From an uncultured Propionibacteriaceae bacterium (GTDB taxonomy: Bacteria; Actinomycetota; Actinomycetes; Propionibacteriales; Propionibacteriaceae): a stretch of 64,000 bases of DNA. A program made the translations under genes and the position numbers. Below the pieces are notes generated by a model. That model did no database searches, was not told the origin of the DNA, and was given only the letters and a program-made list of their open reading frames with translations. The first letter of the stretch is position 1. Each line of letters opens with the position of its first letter. Below, piece after piece: positions 8,201 to 15,818 of the stretch. The DNA lies in assembly GCA_938046585.1 (NCBI GenBank), contig CALIWR010000035.1, positions 1-64,000 on the forward strand. Direction: 5' to 3'.

Positions 8201-9367
8201 ACCGCCTACCGGGACGCGGGGGACCTGGACCAGGCGATCCCCCTGTTCGAGCAGAACCTCACCGACCAAGAGCAGATCCTCGGGCCCCGCCACCCCGACA
8301 CCCTGACCAGCCGGAACAACCTCGCCAACGCCTACCAGGACGCGGGGAACCTCGACCAGGCGATCCCCCTGTACGAGCAGAACCTCACCGACACCGAGCA
8401 GATCCTCGGGCCCCGCCACCCCCAGACCCTGGCCAGCCGGAACAACCTCGCCAACGCCTACCAGGACGCGAGGAACCTCGATCAGGCCATCACCCTGTTC
8501 CAGCAGAACCTCACCGACACCGAACAGGCCCTCGGGCCCCGCCACCCCGACACCCTGACCAGCCGAGGCAACCTCGCCACCGCCTACCAGGAAGCCGGGA
8601 ACCTCGACCAGGCGATCCCCCTGTACGAGCAGAACCTCACCGACCAAGAACAGATCCTCGGGCCCCACCACCCCGACACCCTGACCAGCCGAGGCAACCT
8701 CGCCACCGCCTACCAGGAAGCCGGGAACCTCGACCAGGCGATCCCCCTGTACGAGCAGAACCTCACCGACCAAGAACAGATCCTCGGGCCCCACCACCCC
8801 GACACCCTGACCAGCCGAGGCAACCTCGCCACCGCCTACCAGGACGCCGGGAAACTCGACCAGGCCATCGCCCTGTACGAGCAGAACCTCACCGACCAAG
8901 AACAGATCCTCGGGCCCCACCACCCCGACACCCTGACCAGCCGAGGCAACCTCGCCACCGCCTACCAGGACGCCGGGAAACTCGACCAGGCCATTCCCCT
9001 GTACGAGCAGAACCTCACCGACCAAGAACAGATCCTCGGGCCCCACCACCCCGACACCCTGACCAGCCGAGGCAACCTCGCCACCGCCTACCAGGACGCC
9101 GGGAAACTCGACCAGGCCATCGCCCTGTACGAGCAGAACCTCACCGACCAAGAACAGATCCTCGGGCCCCACCACCCCGACACCCTGACCAGCCGAGGCA
9201 ACCTCGCCACCGCCTACCAGGACGCCGGGAAACTCGACCAGGCCATCACCCTGTACGAGCAGGCTTTGAGTGATGCTGTGGAGGTTTCAGGTGACCAGCA
9301 CCCCACCACCCTGGTCATCCGTAAGAACCTCAAGCAGGCCTACCGGGAACGGGACGAGACGGCATAG
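5279..9367 (+). CDS. NB-ARC STAND NTPase with 16 TPR repeats
   Basis: A 1362-residue signalling NTPase. Residues 1-190 are an unrecognised helical N-terminus; NB-ARC follows with P-loop GISGVGKSQLA (about 234-244), Walker B LLVFDDV, and the GLPL-like motif LGFLPLALTQAGAY. A winged-helix-like region follows, then 16 TPR units of 42 residues, each with LDQAI and LGPRHPDTL, typical of kinesin-light-chain-like TPRs. The last five or six units are almost identical at DNA level, pointing to recent expansion. A 99-bp (33-residue) direct duplication lies at 6830-7027. TAGGAT at 5267-5272 is 6 nt before the ATG, suggesting leaderless expression. STAND proteins sense ligands and some act in phage defence; a defence role is only a possibility here. 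Confidence 0.88.
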   Translation: MAKAETLVRLSELAAACLTVVEADSTVAVVAAGIGVANWSFREILQRYRKDPTLGKVLEHGRVQLEKKLAVDRNQAGDEAEAVEVQVLDLLVRVDREELLLAAFRGDSEFRAQLDGFGALLRDFGGPGRHYAEVLLGGLWGLVCEYARSPEVLGQVTQAGLNNLDNLAREVADLRSTMAQQIAAAVQQELARRPKQIVEGRRPLQVSGFVDRPEFGRLRGVLDASDAVCLLSGISGVGKSQLATAYAGECIDDRWQFVGWITATSRSEIIAQMARIARDHGISDDADAGKAAARLVAWLAGSGPGPRLLVFDDVRAVDDLRAGDDAAGSLIPSGPGMRVLITTTRELNLSGEHVRVEEFTSDQAVEYLTRVSGDPDRDGAGEVAEALGFLPLALTQAGAYIDLYGYGYPDYLKELRGQSLDVSLEQPDGEPYPRLVGAALQLAFRAGLEQIQARDSDAAAAAQQVLDVVSLLAESGVPRDWLYRVSDAEAANRKAVGLLLKTGVLAQSADRTVVSLHQLQSRVWRETLDTIQQETAVAATARVLSRVTIPQLQSRVWRETLDTVQQETAVAATARVLSRVTIPQGADWETTTRPTAQALASQLVALHDRAETQSAGQHADPFREAVSHPDILKTSITAMQWCIDAGLPGLAVDLAPYTSLCEQTLGTTHPDTLTSRNNLAAAYRAAGNLDQAIALFQQNLTDRERILGPRDPHTLISRGNLAYAYHAAGKLDQAIPLFEQNLTDQEQILGPRHPDTLTSRGNLAGAYREAGDLDQAIALLEQNLTDTERILGPHHPHTLISRGNLATAYRATGKLDQAIPLLEQNLTDQEQILGPRHPDTLTSRNNLAAAYRLAGNLDQAIALHEQNLTDRERILGPRHPQTLASRGNLALAYRDAGNLDQAIALFEQTLADRERILGPRHPQTLASRGNLALAYRDAGNLDQAIALFEQTLADTEQVLGPRHPQTLASRNNLATAYRDAGDLDQAIPLFEQNLTDQEQILGPRHPDTLTSRNNLANAYQDAGNLDQAIPLYEQNLTDTEQILGPRHPQTLASRNNLANAYQDARNLDQAITLFQQNLTDTEQALGPRHPDTLTSRGNLATAYQEAGNLDQAIPLYEQNLTDQEQILGPHHPDTLTSRGNLATAYQEAGNLDQAIPLYEQNLTDQEQILGPHHPDTLTSRGNLATAYQDAGKLDQAIALYEQNLTDQEQILGPHHPDTLTSRGNLATAYQDAGKLDQAIPLYEQNLTDQEQILGPHHPDTLTSRGNLATAYQDAGKLDQAIALYEQNLTDQEQILGPHHPDTLTSRGNLATAYQDAGKLDQAITLYEQALSDAVEVSGDQHPTTLVIRKNLKQAYRERDETA
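6830..7027 (+). repeat. 99-bp tandem duplication inside the STAND gene
   Basis: Two in-frame 99-bp copies (6830-6928 and 6929-7027) encode a 33-residue segment (LQSRVWRETLDT and onward to RVTIPQ) twice, with only a few differences. It lies between NB-ARC and the TPR array, probably in the winged-helix linker. Near-identity indicates a recent event. Confidence 0.9.
7270..9345 (+). repeat. 126-bp tandem repeat array (TPR-coding)
   Basis: Sixteen in-frame units of 126 bp, each coding 42 residues. Units near the 3' end (about 8560-9250) are nearly identical in DNA, so the array behaves like a coding minisatellite that can gain or lose units. Boundaries are approximate. Confidence 0.9.
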
Positions 9368-9408
9368 GTTCCGTCGTAGTGCACGGTCGGGCTTGACGAG
9401 AAAACGTA

Positions 9409-9470
9409 GCCCGGGCGTACGGACAGGCAGCAGCCCAAGTGATCGCCGGGAGCGGGAGGTCCGTACGGTC
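9409..9470 (+). pseudogene. decayed duplicate of an internal yigZ segment
   Basis: Matches yigZ 4956-5030. The first 41-43 bp (GCCCGGGCGTACGGACAGGC onward to GATCGCCGGG) carry one mismatch, then about 13 bp are deleted, then AGCGGG..GTCCGTACGGTC continues. The fragment has no start or stop of its own. The NB-ARC/TPR gene is therefore bracketed by yigZ sequence on both sides, which suggests insertion with partial target duplication or a past unequal exchange. Confidence 0.8.
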
Positions 9471-9492
9471 CCGGACTCGCTGTCAGGATGGG

Positions 9493-9918
9493 TCAAGTGA
9501 CGCTTACAGTCCACCGGGTCTCGTCCCTCGCCTCCTGGCAGCTGTCCTGGCGCCGGAGCGAACAGAAAGCGGTGGTGACCGTTGCCTGGCCGGGTTGGCT
9601 GCCGTACAGGCGCAGGCCGACCTCGCCGGTAGCACCACCGGGAGACACAGGGGAAGGCTGCTCCAGGAACGAATAACTGCGGGTCACGATGCTGGCCGAG
9701 ACGGCCTGCCCTTCGACTGAGAGGATCCGGTACTCGTACGGGATGGCCTGCCTGACTCCTAACCGCAGGGTACGGCTTTGGCCCGCCGTGAGATGGACCC
9801 TCGAACCCTCGACCTTCTCATAGCCCCGCGGCCACACCACAGCACCAGCGACCAGGATCACGGCCACCGCGGCGACGCCGATCATCACGAGGCTCAACTT
9901 GGTCGTAGACCCGGACAT
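9493..9918 (-). CDS. membrane-anchored protein of unknown function
   Basis: About 141 residues from ATG at 9918 (MSGSTTKLSLVMIGVAAVAV). It has one N-terminal membrane segment and a small extracytoplasmic beta-rich domain. The end of the domain (GLRLYGSQPGQATVTTAF, then TRWTVSV) vaguely recalls chagasin-type (I42) inhibitors or copper-pathway beta sandwiches, but the diagnostic NPTTGY loop is not evident. Two cysteines (CSLRRQDSC) could form a disulfide. Start overlaps the stop of the NIF3-like gene (TGATG), so it is likely translationally coupled. Confidence 0.65.
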   Translation of the reverse strand: MSGSTTKLSLVMIGVAAVAVILVAGAVVWPRGYEKVEGSRVHLTAGQSRTLRLGVRQAIPYEYRILSVEGQAVSASIVTRSYSFLEQPSPVSPGGATGEVGLRLYGSQPGQATVTTAFCSLRRQDSCQEARDETRWTVSVT

Positions 9919-11072
9919 CAGCGGCCCGGGCTGGGGATCTGGAAGGTCCACGGGTCGCTGCAGCGGCTACTGACGGTAACCGCGTCGGCGCCGAGCAGCG
10001 GCCGCAGCAGCTGCGCAGCCCGGGTCAGCAGCGGCCATTCACTGGCCCAATGAGACAGGTCCACCAGGTACGGCAGCCCGTCACGGCGGTGCTCGCGGGC
10101 CTCCGATGCCGGGTGGTGACGCAGGTCAGCGGTGATGTACACCTCGGCGCCGCTGGCCCGGGCCGCCTCAAACAGGCTGTCGCCGGAGCCGGAGCACAGC
10201 GCCACCCGGGTCACCTGGGCGTCGGCAGGTCCGCTGACCCGTACTCCCTGCGCGGTCGGCGGCAGCTGCCCGGCCAGATGTTGCGCCAACTGGTGCAAGG
10301 TGAGCGGCTCGGGCAGCGTCCCCACCCGGCCGATACCCCACCCGGCCGGGGCCGGGTGATGCCCGTACAGGTGCAGCGCCGGCTCCTCGTACGGATGTAC
10401 GGCGCGGACTGCTTGCGCCACCTGCTCGGCGCGGCCAGCTGGGAGCACCATCTCAAGCCGGGCCTCACCGGTCGCGGTCCGCTCCCCCGGCCGCCCGATC
10501 ATCGGCTGGGTCTGCTCGCCGGCCTCGTAGGTGCCGGTCCCGGTGGTGCTCCAACCGCAGCGGCGATACTCGCCGATCGTCCCGGCGCCGGCGCCGGCGG
10601 CCGCGTCCAGGACCTGCTCCAGGTGAGCCTCGGGGACGTAACAGACCAGGCTGAGACGCTGCTCGACGCCCGGCTGCAGGGGCCGGGTGTGCGTCAGCCC
10701 GATCAGGTCGGCGAGGGCGTCATTGGAGCCGCCCGGGGCCGCGTCAGCGTTAGTGTGCGCCGTCACGAGCGCGATCTGGGCCCGGATCAGCCGCTGCAAG
10801 ACCCGGCCTTTGGCACTGTCAGCGCTGACCGCGTGGACCGGGCGCAGCAGCAGCGGGTGATGCACCCAAAGCAGATCAGCGCCAACCTCAATCGCCTCGT
10901 CGACTACCGAGTCGACCGGGTCCACCGCCAGCAGCGCCCGCCGTACCGGCTGCTCCCGGTCGCCGCAGACCAGCCCCACCGCGTCCCACGGCTCAGTGTA
11001 AGCCGGCGGGTAGGCGGCATCCAGCACGTCCAGCACCTCACCCAGCCGGGGCGGCTCAGGTTCGGTCATCAT
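9918..11072 (-). CDS. NIF3-like dinuclear metal-centre hexameric protein
   Basis: About 384 residues. NIF3/YbgI features are visible: WDAVGLVCGD, the metal-ligand motif VHHPLLLRP, AHTNADAAPGG, a central insert with HPYEEPALHLY (the YqfO/CutA-like domain) and the C-terminal metal-binding region with DLRHHPASEAR. Members bind two metal ions; some are annotated as GTP cyclohydrolase I type 2, but physiological role is uncertain. The start is ATG 11072, since TACGCT (minus strand, 11079-11084) lies 6 nt upstream; 11069 is the alternative. Confidence 0.9.
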   Translation of the reverse strand: MMTEPEPPRLGEVLDVLDAAYPPAYTEPWDAVGLVCGDREQPVRRALLAVDPVDSVVDEAIEVGADLLWVHHPLLLRPVHAVSADSAKGRVLQRLIRAQIALVTAHTNADAAPGGSNDALADLIGLTHTRPLQPGVEQRLSLVCYVPEAHLEQVLDAAAGAGAGTIGEYRRCGWSTTGTGTYEAGEQTQPMIGRPGERTATGEARLEMVLPAGRAEQVAQAVRAVHPYEEPALHLYGHHPAPAGWGIGRVGTLPEPLTLHQLAQHLAGQLPPTAQGVRVSGPADAQVTRVALCSGSGDSLFEAARASGAEVYITADLRHHPASEAREHRRDGLPYLVDLSHWASEWPLLTRAAQLLRPLLGADAVTVSSRCSDPWTFQIPSPGR

Positions 11073-11095
11073 GCCGACAGCGTACGCGTCCCAGG

Positions 11096-11692
11096 TCAGT
11101 CCAGGAAACCGCCGGGCAGCCCAGGCTCGGCGGAGTCGACCCGGGCCAGCGCCGCCCGTAGCCCGCGCTCCTGCCGGTCCAGGCTCACGGTGGCGGCGGG
11201 CGGCAGGTGGATAAAACCGCACCGGGGACGCTGGTCCGGCGGCAACAGGTGAGCCTGGTGCAACACCTGGTACAGCAGCGCATTGCAGACGTACGTGCCG
11301 GCGCTTAGTGACAACTCAGCCGGTACCTGGGCCTCGCGGATCCCGGCCAGCATCGCCTTCACCGGCAGGCTCACCAGGTACGCCGCCGGACCGCCGGGCA
11401 CCACCGGCTCGTCAACCGGCTGGACGCCGGCATTGTCCGGGATCCGGGCATCGACCAGGTTCAGCCCTACCCGTTCCACCAGCAGCCCACCGGCCCGCGA
11501 TGACAGGCCCAGGCAGAGCACATGAGTCGGGCGGTGCCGGGCCAGCAGGCCCGCCACCAATTCCGGCAGCGGCTGCAGCTCCACCGGCAAAACCGCGGTC
11601 GCTGTGTCGAGGCGGGCGACCAGGTCCGCCGACGGGTTAGTCGAGGCCCCGCCGAAAGGTTCAAAACCGGTCACCAGCAGCCGTACGGTCAT
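11096..11692 (-). CDS. pcp: pyroglutamyl-peptidase I
   Basis: A 198-residue cysteine peptidase (C15) that removes N-terminal pyroglutamate. It shows the family opening VTGFEPFGGASTNPS, the ERVGLN motif (with R-V-G-L-N-L-V-D-ARIPDN), the nucleophile cysteine in GTYVCNALLYQ and the catalytic histidine in CGFIHLP. Length is slightly below the usual 200-215. A GGAGG site precedes the ATG at 11692. Cytoplasmic; located between the NIF3-like gene and efeB on the same strand. Confidence 0.93.
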   Translation of the reverse strand: MTVRLLVTGFEPFGGASTNPSADLVARLDTATAVLPVELQPLPELVAGLLARHRPTHVLCLGLSSRAGGLLVERVGLNLVDARIPDNAGVQPVDEPVVPGGPAAYLVSLPVKAMLAGIREAQVPAELSLSAGTYVCNALLYQVLHQAHLLPPDQRPRCGFIHLPPAATVSLDRQERGLRAALARVDSAEPGLPGGFLD

Positions 11693-11722
11693 CGCCCTCC
11701 TCCCGCGGCCCGGGCCGACACC

Positions 11723-13165
11723 TTAGGCGAACAGCGCGTCAGCGAAGGTCCTGGCCCCCTTGCCGATCCCCGCGGGGATCGCGAACACCGACCGCGCCCG
11801 GTGCTGCAGATACTCATCAAGAGCATCCTCAGAACTCATCCGCTTCAAGATCGGGTAGAAATTAGTCCGCGGGTCACGGACAAAAGCGACAAAGAACAGG
11901 CCCGTCTGGAGCCGCCCCAGCGAATCCGTACCTTCGGTGAAATTGTAGCCGCGGCGCAGCATCCGCCGGCCGTTGTTCTGCTCGGGCGAAACGACAGCGA
12001 TATGCGAATCAGCTGGCACCAGCGGCTCGCCGTCCTCCCCCTTCGCGGCATAGTCCACCGCGGTGAACTCCTGCTTGCCTTCTCGGGGATCAGAAATCGA
12101 CAGCGGGGCGCCGAAACGCTTGTCCCGGCCGAAGATCTGCTCCTGCTCGATCAGCCGCAGCCGGTCCCAAATCTCAGAGAACATGTGGATCTTGCGGGAC
12201 ACGAAATACGTGCCTCCCGCCAGCCAGTCCGCCGCCGGGTCGTCGCCGGCCTGCACCCACAAGTGCTCGTTGAGTTCGGAGGCCTGGTCCTCGGCCTTCA
12301 TGTTGTTGGTGCCGTCCTTGAAACCGAAAAGATTCCGCGGCGTCTCCTGCTCCACCGAGGTAGACGAGGTCCGCCCGTACCCGATCTGGCTCCACCGGAT
12401 CGAGGCGGTGCCGAACCCGATCCGCGCCAAGTTCCGGATCGCATGCAGGCAGACCTGCGGATCATTAGAGCAGGCCTGGATTAGCAGGTCACCGTCGGAA
12501 TCCCCCGCCCGGATCTGCTCGTGGGGGAAGACCGGCATGCCCTCCTTCACGATGGTCGGCATCTTCGCGGCCAGACCGAACCGGTCACGGCCCTTGGCGT
12601 CCACGAAAAGCCCCTTGCCGAGCCCGAAGGTGATAGTCAGCCCGTTGGGCTTGTACCCCCAAGCCTCGCCAGAATCCCGCGGCGCAGCCTGTTTGTTAGC
12701 GCTCGGCTCACCGCCAATCAGCTCCCCGGCGGCCATCTGCTCGGCGGCCAAGGTCCACTCGGCCAGCATCGTCGTCAGCCGCTCGAGATTATCCGTGGTG
12801 ATGTCGAAGGCGGCGGTGAACATGTTGTCCTGGGCCGGGGTAAGGATCCCGGCCTGATGGTCGCCCCGGAAGGGGTACGTCAGCGCGATGGCCTCCTCGG
12901 GGCGGGAATACTCCGAAGCGGCGTACCCGCCGGCCGCACCGGCCAGGCCCACGGCCGCGGCTACCCCGGCCGAGGCGAACACGCCACGGCGGGAAAACCG
13001 CGACCCCGCGCTAGCGTCCACAGCAGGCTCAGCAGTGACGGCATCCGCCGGGGTGAGATCCGCCTTCGCAGCATCTTCCGGGCCGGCCGCGATCTGCGAG
13101 GCGTCGTCGGGCTGCTGCGCATCCTCGGGAGTCATCGCCTGTTCCTCCTTCCGGGGCTCGGTCAT
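11723..13165 (-). CDS. efeB: Dyp-type peroxidase, iron-uptake component EfeB
   Basis: Heme peroxidase of the EfeUOB system, exported by Tat. The 480-residue protein has a long acidic N-terminal extension (about 55 residues), then the twin-arginine signal SRFSRRGVFASAG and hydrophobic core, then the Dyp fold with the GxxDG-type motif FGFKDGTNN and the distal segment MLRRGYNFTEG. EfeB is thought to oxidise ferrous iron or act on heme at the cell surface. Its ATG overlaps the efeO stop (TGATG), so the two are coupled. The N-terminal extension before the Tat motif is longer than usual. Confidence 0.93.
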   Translation of the reverse strand: MTEPRKEEQAMTPEDAQQPDDASQIAAGPEDAAKADLTPADAVTAEPAVDASAGSRFSRRGVFASAGVAAAVGLAGAAGGYAASEYSRPEEAIALTYPFRGDHQAGILTPAQDNMFTAAFDITTDNLERLTTMLAEWTLAAEQMAAGELIGGEPSANKQAAPRDSGEAWGYKPNGLTITFGLGKGLFVDAKGRDRFGLAAKMPTIVKEGMPVFPHEQIRAGDSDGDLLIQACSNDPQVCLHAIRNLARIGFGTASIRWSQIGYGRTSSTSVEQETPRNLFGFKDGTNNMKAEDQASELNEHLWVQAGDDPAADWLAGGTYFVSRKIHMFSEIWDRLRLIEQEQIFGRDKRFGAPLSISDPREGKQEFTAVDYAAKGEDGEPLVPADSHIAVVSPEQNNGRRMLRRGYNFTEGTDSLGRLQTGLFFVAFVRDPRTNFYPILKRMSSEDALDEYLQHRARSVFAIPAGIGKGARTFADALFA

Positions 13166-14472
13166 CAGTGCAGAACCTTCTCCGCGATCTTCGACAGCGA
13201 CTCCGACAGGCCGTTAACGGCATCCGAGAACTTCTTCTGAGTCTCGGTGTAGGCGTCGGCCTTCGGGGCCTCGCCGGCGTTCTTCTGGACGGTGGCGATG
13301 GTGGAGTAGTCGACATAGGTGGTCTGGCCTGCGGCGTTCGTGCCAGAGGCGTGGGCGTCGACCAGTTTGAAGACCTCGACGAAGGAGGCGTCGATCTTCT
13401 TCGCCAGCTCAGGGTCCTTCTTCTCCACCAAGGCCTTCACATTGCCGTACGCGACCTGAGCGCCCTCCACGTTAGCTTTGAAATCGTAGAGGTCGGTGTG
13501 AGAGAAGGTGTCCTCCTCGCCCACAATCTTGGACGTGGCGACCTCCTCCATCAGGGCAGAGGAGCCGGTGACGACGTCGGTCAGCTTCAACTCGAACTTG
13601 CCCTTGGCGCCGTCGACCTTGCCGTACACCAGGTCGTACAGGTTTTGGGTGTCCTTCAGCAGCTGATCGCCCAGCTCGGCGCGCTTGGCGGTGTCAGCGT
13701 GGAAGGGAGAGCTCTTGTCCGCGGTCCACAGATCCGCCTCGATCCGGTGCCAACCGGTCCATTTCGCGATCACCTCAGGGTCGGTCACGGCCTTGCCGGC
13801 GTCCGCGGCAAGGTCCTGGATCCGGCTGTCCAAGGCGGCGTCGACGTCACCGGCCTGCTTGATGCCGAAGGCTTCGGCGGTCGGCTCGATGCGCTCATAC
13901 GGCTGACGGGCCGGGCCGAAGAGAGCCTTAGCCTCATCATCCTTGCCGGCCTTGTAGGCCTCGACGAAGGTCTTGGTAGAGGCCAGCAGCTGGCCGGCCT
14001 GGTCGCGTACGTAGGCGGTGTAATTGGTGACCGCCTGCTCCTCAAGCTTCTTGACGTCATCGTCGACCTTGACCTCAGCGCCCTTGGTGACCGTGAGCTT
14101 CTTCACGCCCACCAGGTTGCCGACCATGTTCGGCTTACAAGCGGTGTAGTAGGTGCCCTCGGACAAAGCAGTGGTGAACGTACGGCTCGTGCCGGGGCCG
14201 ATGTTCTCCACCTCCGAGGCGATCTGGAGCTTGTTCTCGGTGAGGATCTCGAATTCGTTGGGAACCGTGCCCTTGTTGCTGATCTCAAAGCTGATCTTGC
14301 CCGAGGGGAAGGAATCAGCGGAGGTCTCGCAGCCGGTATCGGTGATGGTGACAGTCACCGGCTTGGTGCTGCCATTGGCAGAGGGCTTATTGTCGGCGCA
14401 GCCGGTCAGGGTTAGCGCGGCGACGACAGGCAGCGCGACGAAGGCAGTGTACGTGGAGCGCGAAAGAGTCAT
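13165..14472 (-). CDS. efeO: iron uptake lipoprotein EfeO (cupredoxin + M75)
   Basis: Periplasmic-side iron binding component of the EfeUOB transporter, 435 residues. Signal peptide with lipobox LTGC (about residue 24), a cupredoxin-like domain (about 35-130) and a C-terminal M75 imelysin-like helical domain with the HxxE metal motif WHRIEADLW. Full-length two-domain EfeO, as in E. coli. Lies 123 bp downstream of efeU and overlaps efeB. Confidence 0.94.
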   Translation of the reverse strand: MTLSRSTYTAFVALPVVAALTLTGCADNKPSANGSTKPVTVTITDTGCETSADSFPSGKISFEISNKGTVPNEFEILTENKLQIASEVENIGPGTSRTFTTALSEGTYYTACKPNMVGNLVGVKKLTVTKGAEVKVDDDVKKLEEQAVTNYTAYVRDQAGQLLASTKTFVEAYKAGKDDEAKALFGPARQPYERIEPTAEAFGIKQAGDVDAALDSRIQDLAADAGKAVTDPEVIAKWTGWHRIEADLWTADKSSPFHADTAKRAELGDQLLKDTQNLYDLVYGKVDGAKGKFELKLTDVVTGSSALMEEVATSKIVGEEDTFSHTDLYDFKANVEGAQVAYGNVKALVEKKDPELAKKIDASFVEVFKLVDAHASGTNAAGQTTYVDYSTIATVQKNAGEAPKADAYTETQKKFSDAVNGLSESLSKIAEKVLH

Positions 14473-14595
14473 CTTTTTCCTTGGGTTGCAGTTGCGCCGC
14501 CCCGGTCGGGTTGGCGGTAATGGGGCAAACGCCCCCGGATCGTCATGGACTGTGGATCAGGTTCGTCTCGGCAGGTTGGCCAGATGGACGTACGG

Positions 14596-15567
14596 TCAGG
14601 AAGTCGTGCTGTCCTCCCCGACCTTGGGGGTCTCAGGGTCCCGGATCTCATCTGATACCTGGCAGTCAACGGTCTGCTCACCCTCCCCGTCACGGGGGCT
14701 GCCCGGGCTCTGCGATGCAGTGGCAGCCGGGCGCAAGCTGCGCCCGCGGACCTGCCGGGTAAACAGAATCAGAACCGGCACTAGGTAGACGAACCAGACG
14801 ACGACCTGCCAGATGGTGGGCTGCAGCTCAAGCTGGAACATGGCCTTCAAGACGATGTAGAGCCAGTAAAGCGGAGAGCTAGGAGCCGGCAGCAGGGTCG
14901 AGAGGTTGTAGGCCGTCTGGGTGATACCCGGCAGCAGACTGGCCTCCTGCAGGTCGTGGATGCCGTAGGCGGCCACCCCGGCTGCGACGAAAATCAGGAA
15001 GTAGCCGGTAGCGGCGAAGAAACGGTGCATGTTGATGCGTACCGCGCCGCGGTAGATCAACCAACCCAGGATCACCGCGGCGACCAGACCGACAACGACA
15101 CCGACCGTGGCCTCCACCGGCGAACCGTTCGCCGTGGAGCGGACCGTCGCCCAGATGAACAGGGCCGTCTCCACCCCCTCCCGGCCCACCGAGATGATGG
15201 CGATCCACACCAGGCCCCAGCCGGAGGCGTGCGCAGCCAGGCTCTCGTCGATGGAGCCGCGTAGGTCGCCAGAGATCTGACGGGCGTTGGCCCCCATCCA
15301 GAAGATCATCCAGGTGACCATGCCGACGGCGACCAGCGAAAGGATCCCCCCGATCGCCTCCTGCGCCTGGAAGGTCAACGTCTTGGGACCCCAGGTGAGG
15401 ATGGCCCCCAGCGCAAGCGGGATCAAGACCGCGACACCAACCCCGACCCACAACTTGGGCAGTACGTCGCGGCGGTCAATCTTGACTAGGTAGGCGACAA
15501 CGATGCCCACGATGAGCGAGGCCTCCAAGCCTTCTCTCAGGGCGATAAGCAGGTTGGCAAGAAGCAT
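14596..15567 (-). CDS. efeU: iron permease EfeU (FTR1 family)
   Basis: Membrane permease of the EfeUOB system, 323 residues with about seven membrane segments. Both REGLE-type iron-binding motifs are present: REGLEASLIVGIV near the N-terminus and GREGVETALF in the middle. The C-terminal tail is hydrophilic and Ser/Asp/Glu-rich. First gene of the efeUOB operon; an iron-box-like palindrome lies 39 nt upstream (15606-15624). Confidence 0.95.
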   Translation of the reverse strand: MLLANLLIALREGLEASLIVGIVVAYLVKIDRRDVLPKLWVGVGVAVLIPLALGAILTWGPKTLTFQAQEAIGGILSLVAVGMVTWMIFWMGANARQISGDLRGSIDESLAAHASGWGLVWIAIISVGREGVETALFIWATVRSTANGSPVEATVGVVVGLVAAVILGWLIYRGAVRINMHRFFAATGYFLIFVAAGVAAYGIHDLQEASLLPGITQTAYNLSTLLPAPSSPLYWLYIVLKAMFQLELQPTIWQVVVWFVYLVPVLILFTRQVRGRSLRPAATASQSPGSPRDGEGEQTVDCQVSDEIRDPETPKVGEDSTTS

Positions 15568-15605
15568 GGTGTCTTTCGGGGCGCTGAGGTCCCTGCCTGC
15601 GCAGG

Positions 15606-15624
15606 TCAGGTGACCCTTACCTTC
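15606..15624 (-). promoter_or_regulatory. candidate DtxR/IdeR-type iron box upstream of efeU
   Basis: Minus-strand GAAGGTAAGGGTCACCTGA matches the DtxR consensus TTAGGTTAGCCTAACCTAA at 12 of 19 positions and keeps the AGGT...ACCT dyad. Position just upstream of efeU fits repression by iron. Moderate match only. Confidence 0.45.
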
Positions 15625-15684
15625 TCACGGGCGCTGGGCGCGCTTCAAGCCCCGTCCACAGAATGGATAAGAGTGCGGTGTTCT

Positions 15685-15798
15685 ATTGCCCTCGCATCCG
15701 CGAGGGCGGGCCGCGCAGCTATTACCCCCGTCTTCCTCCTCACTGACGAGAAGATTCTTCAGACGATGGCTGGGCTGGGGCGTTTCTCGTCGCTCGTC
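15685..15798 (-). repeat. decayed inverted copy of the 144-bp structured repeat
   Basis: On the minus strand, 15798-15765 resembles the 3' end of one unit (GACGAGCGACGAGAAACG) and 15755-15685 the 5' part of the next (TTCTCGTCAGTGAGGAGG onward, then the apical hairpin GCCCTCGC-ggat-GCGAGGGC at 15707-15688). The 3' half of the second unit is lost. It sits between efeU and the mannosyltransferase gene, 15 kb from the array at 1-366 and in opposite orientation. Confidence 0.75.
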
Positions 15799-15818
15799 GC
15801 CCAGTTCGGGGTGCTGGG

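Noticed and set aside
7739..9175. 478-codon minus-strand ORF rich in VGPEDLFLVGEVLL repeats
   Set aside because: It is the antisense shadow of the 126-bp TPR repeats; its periodicity is wholly explained by the plus-strand gene.
9493..9918. Calling the membrane-anchored protein a chagasin-type protease inhibitor
   Set aside because: Only the C-terminal strand pattern is suggestive; the key inhibitor loop motifs are not present.
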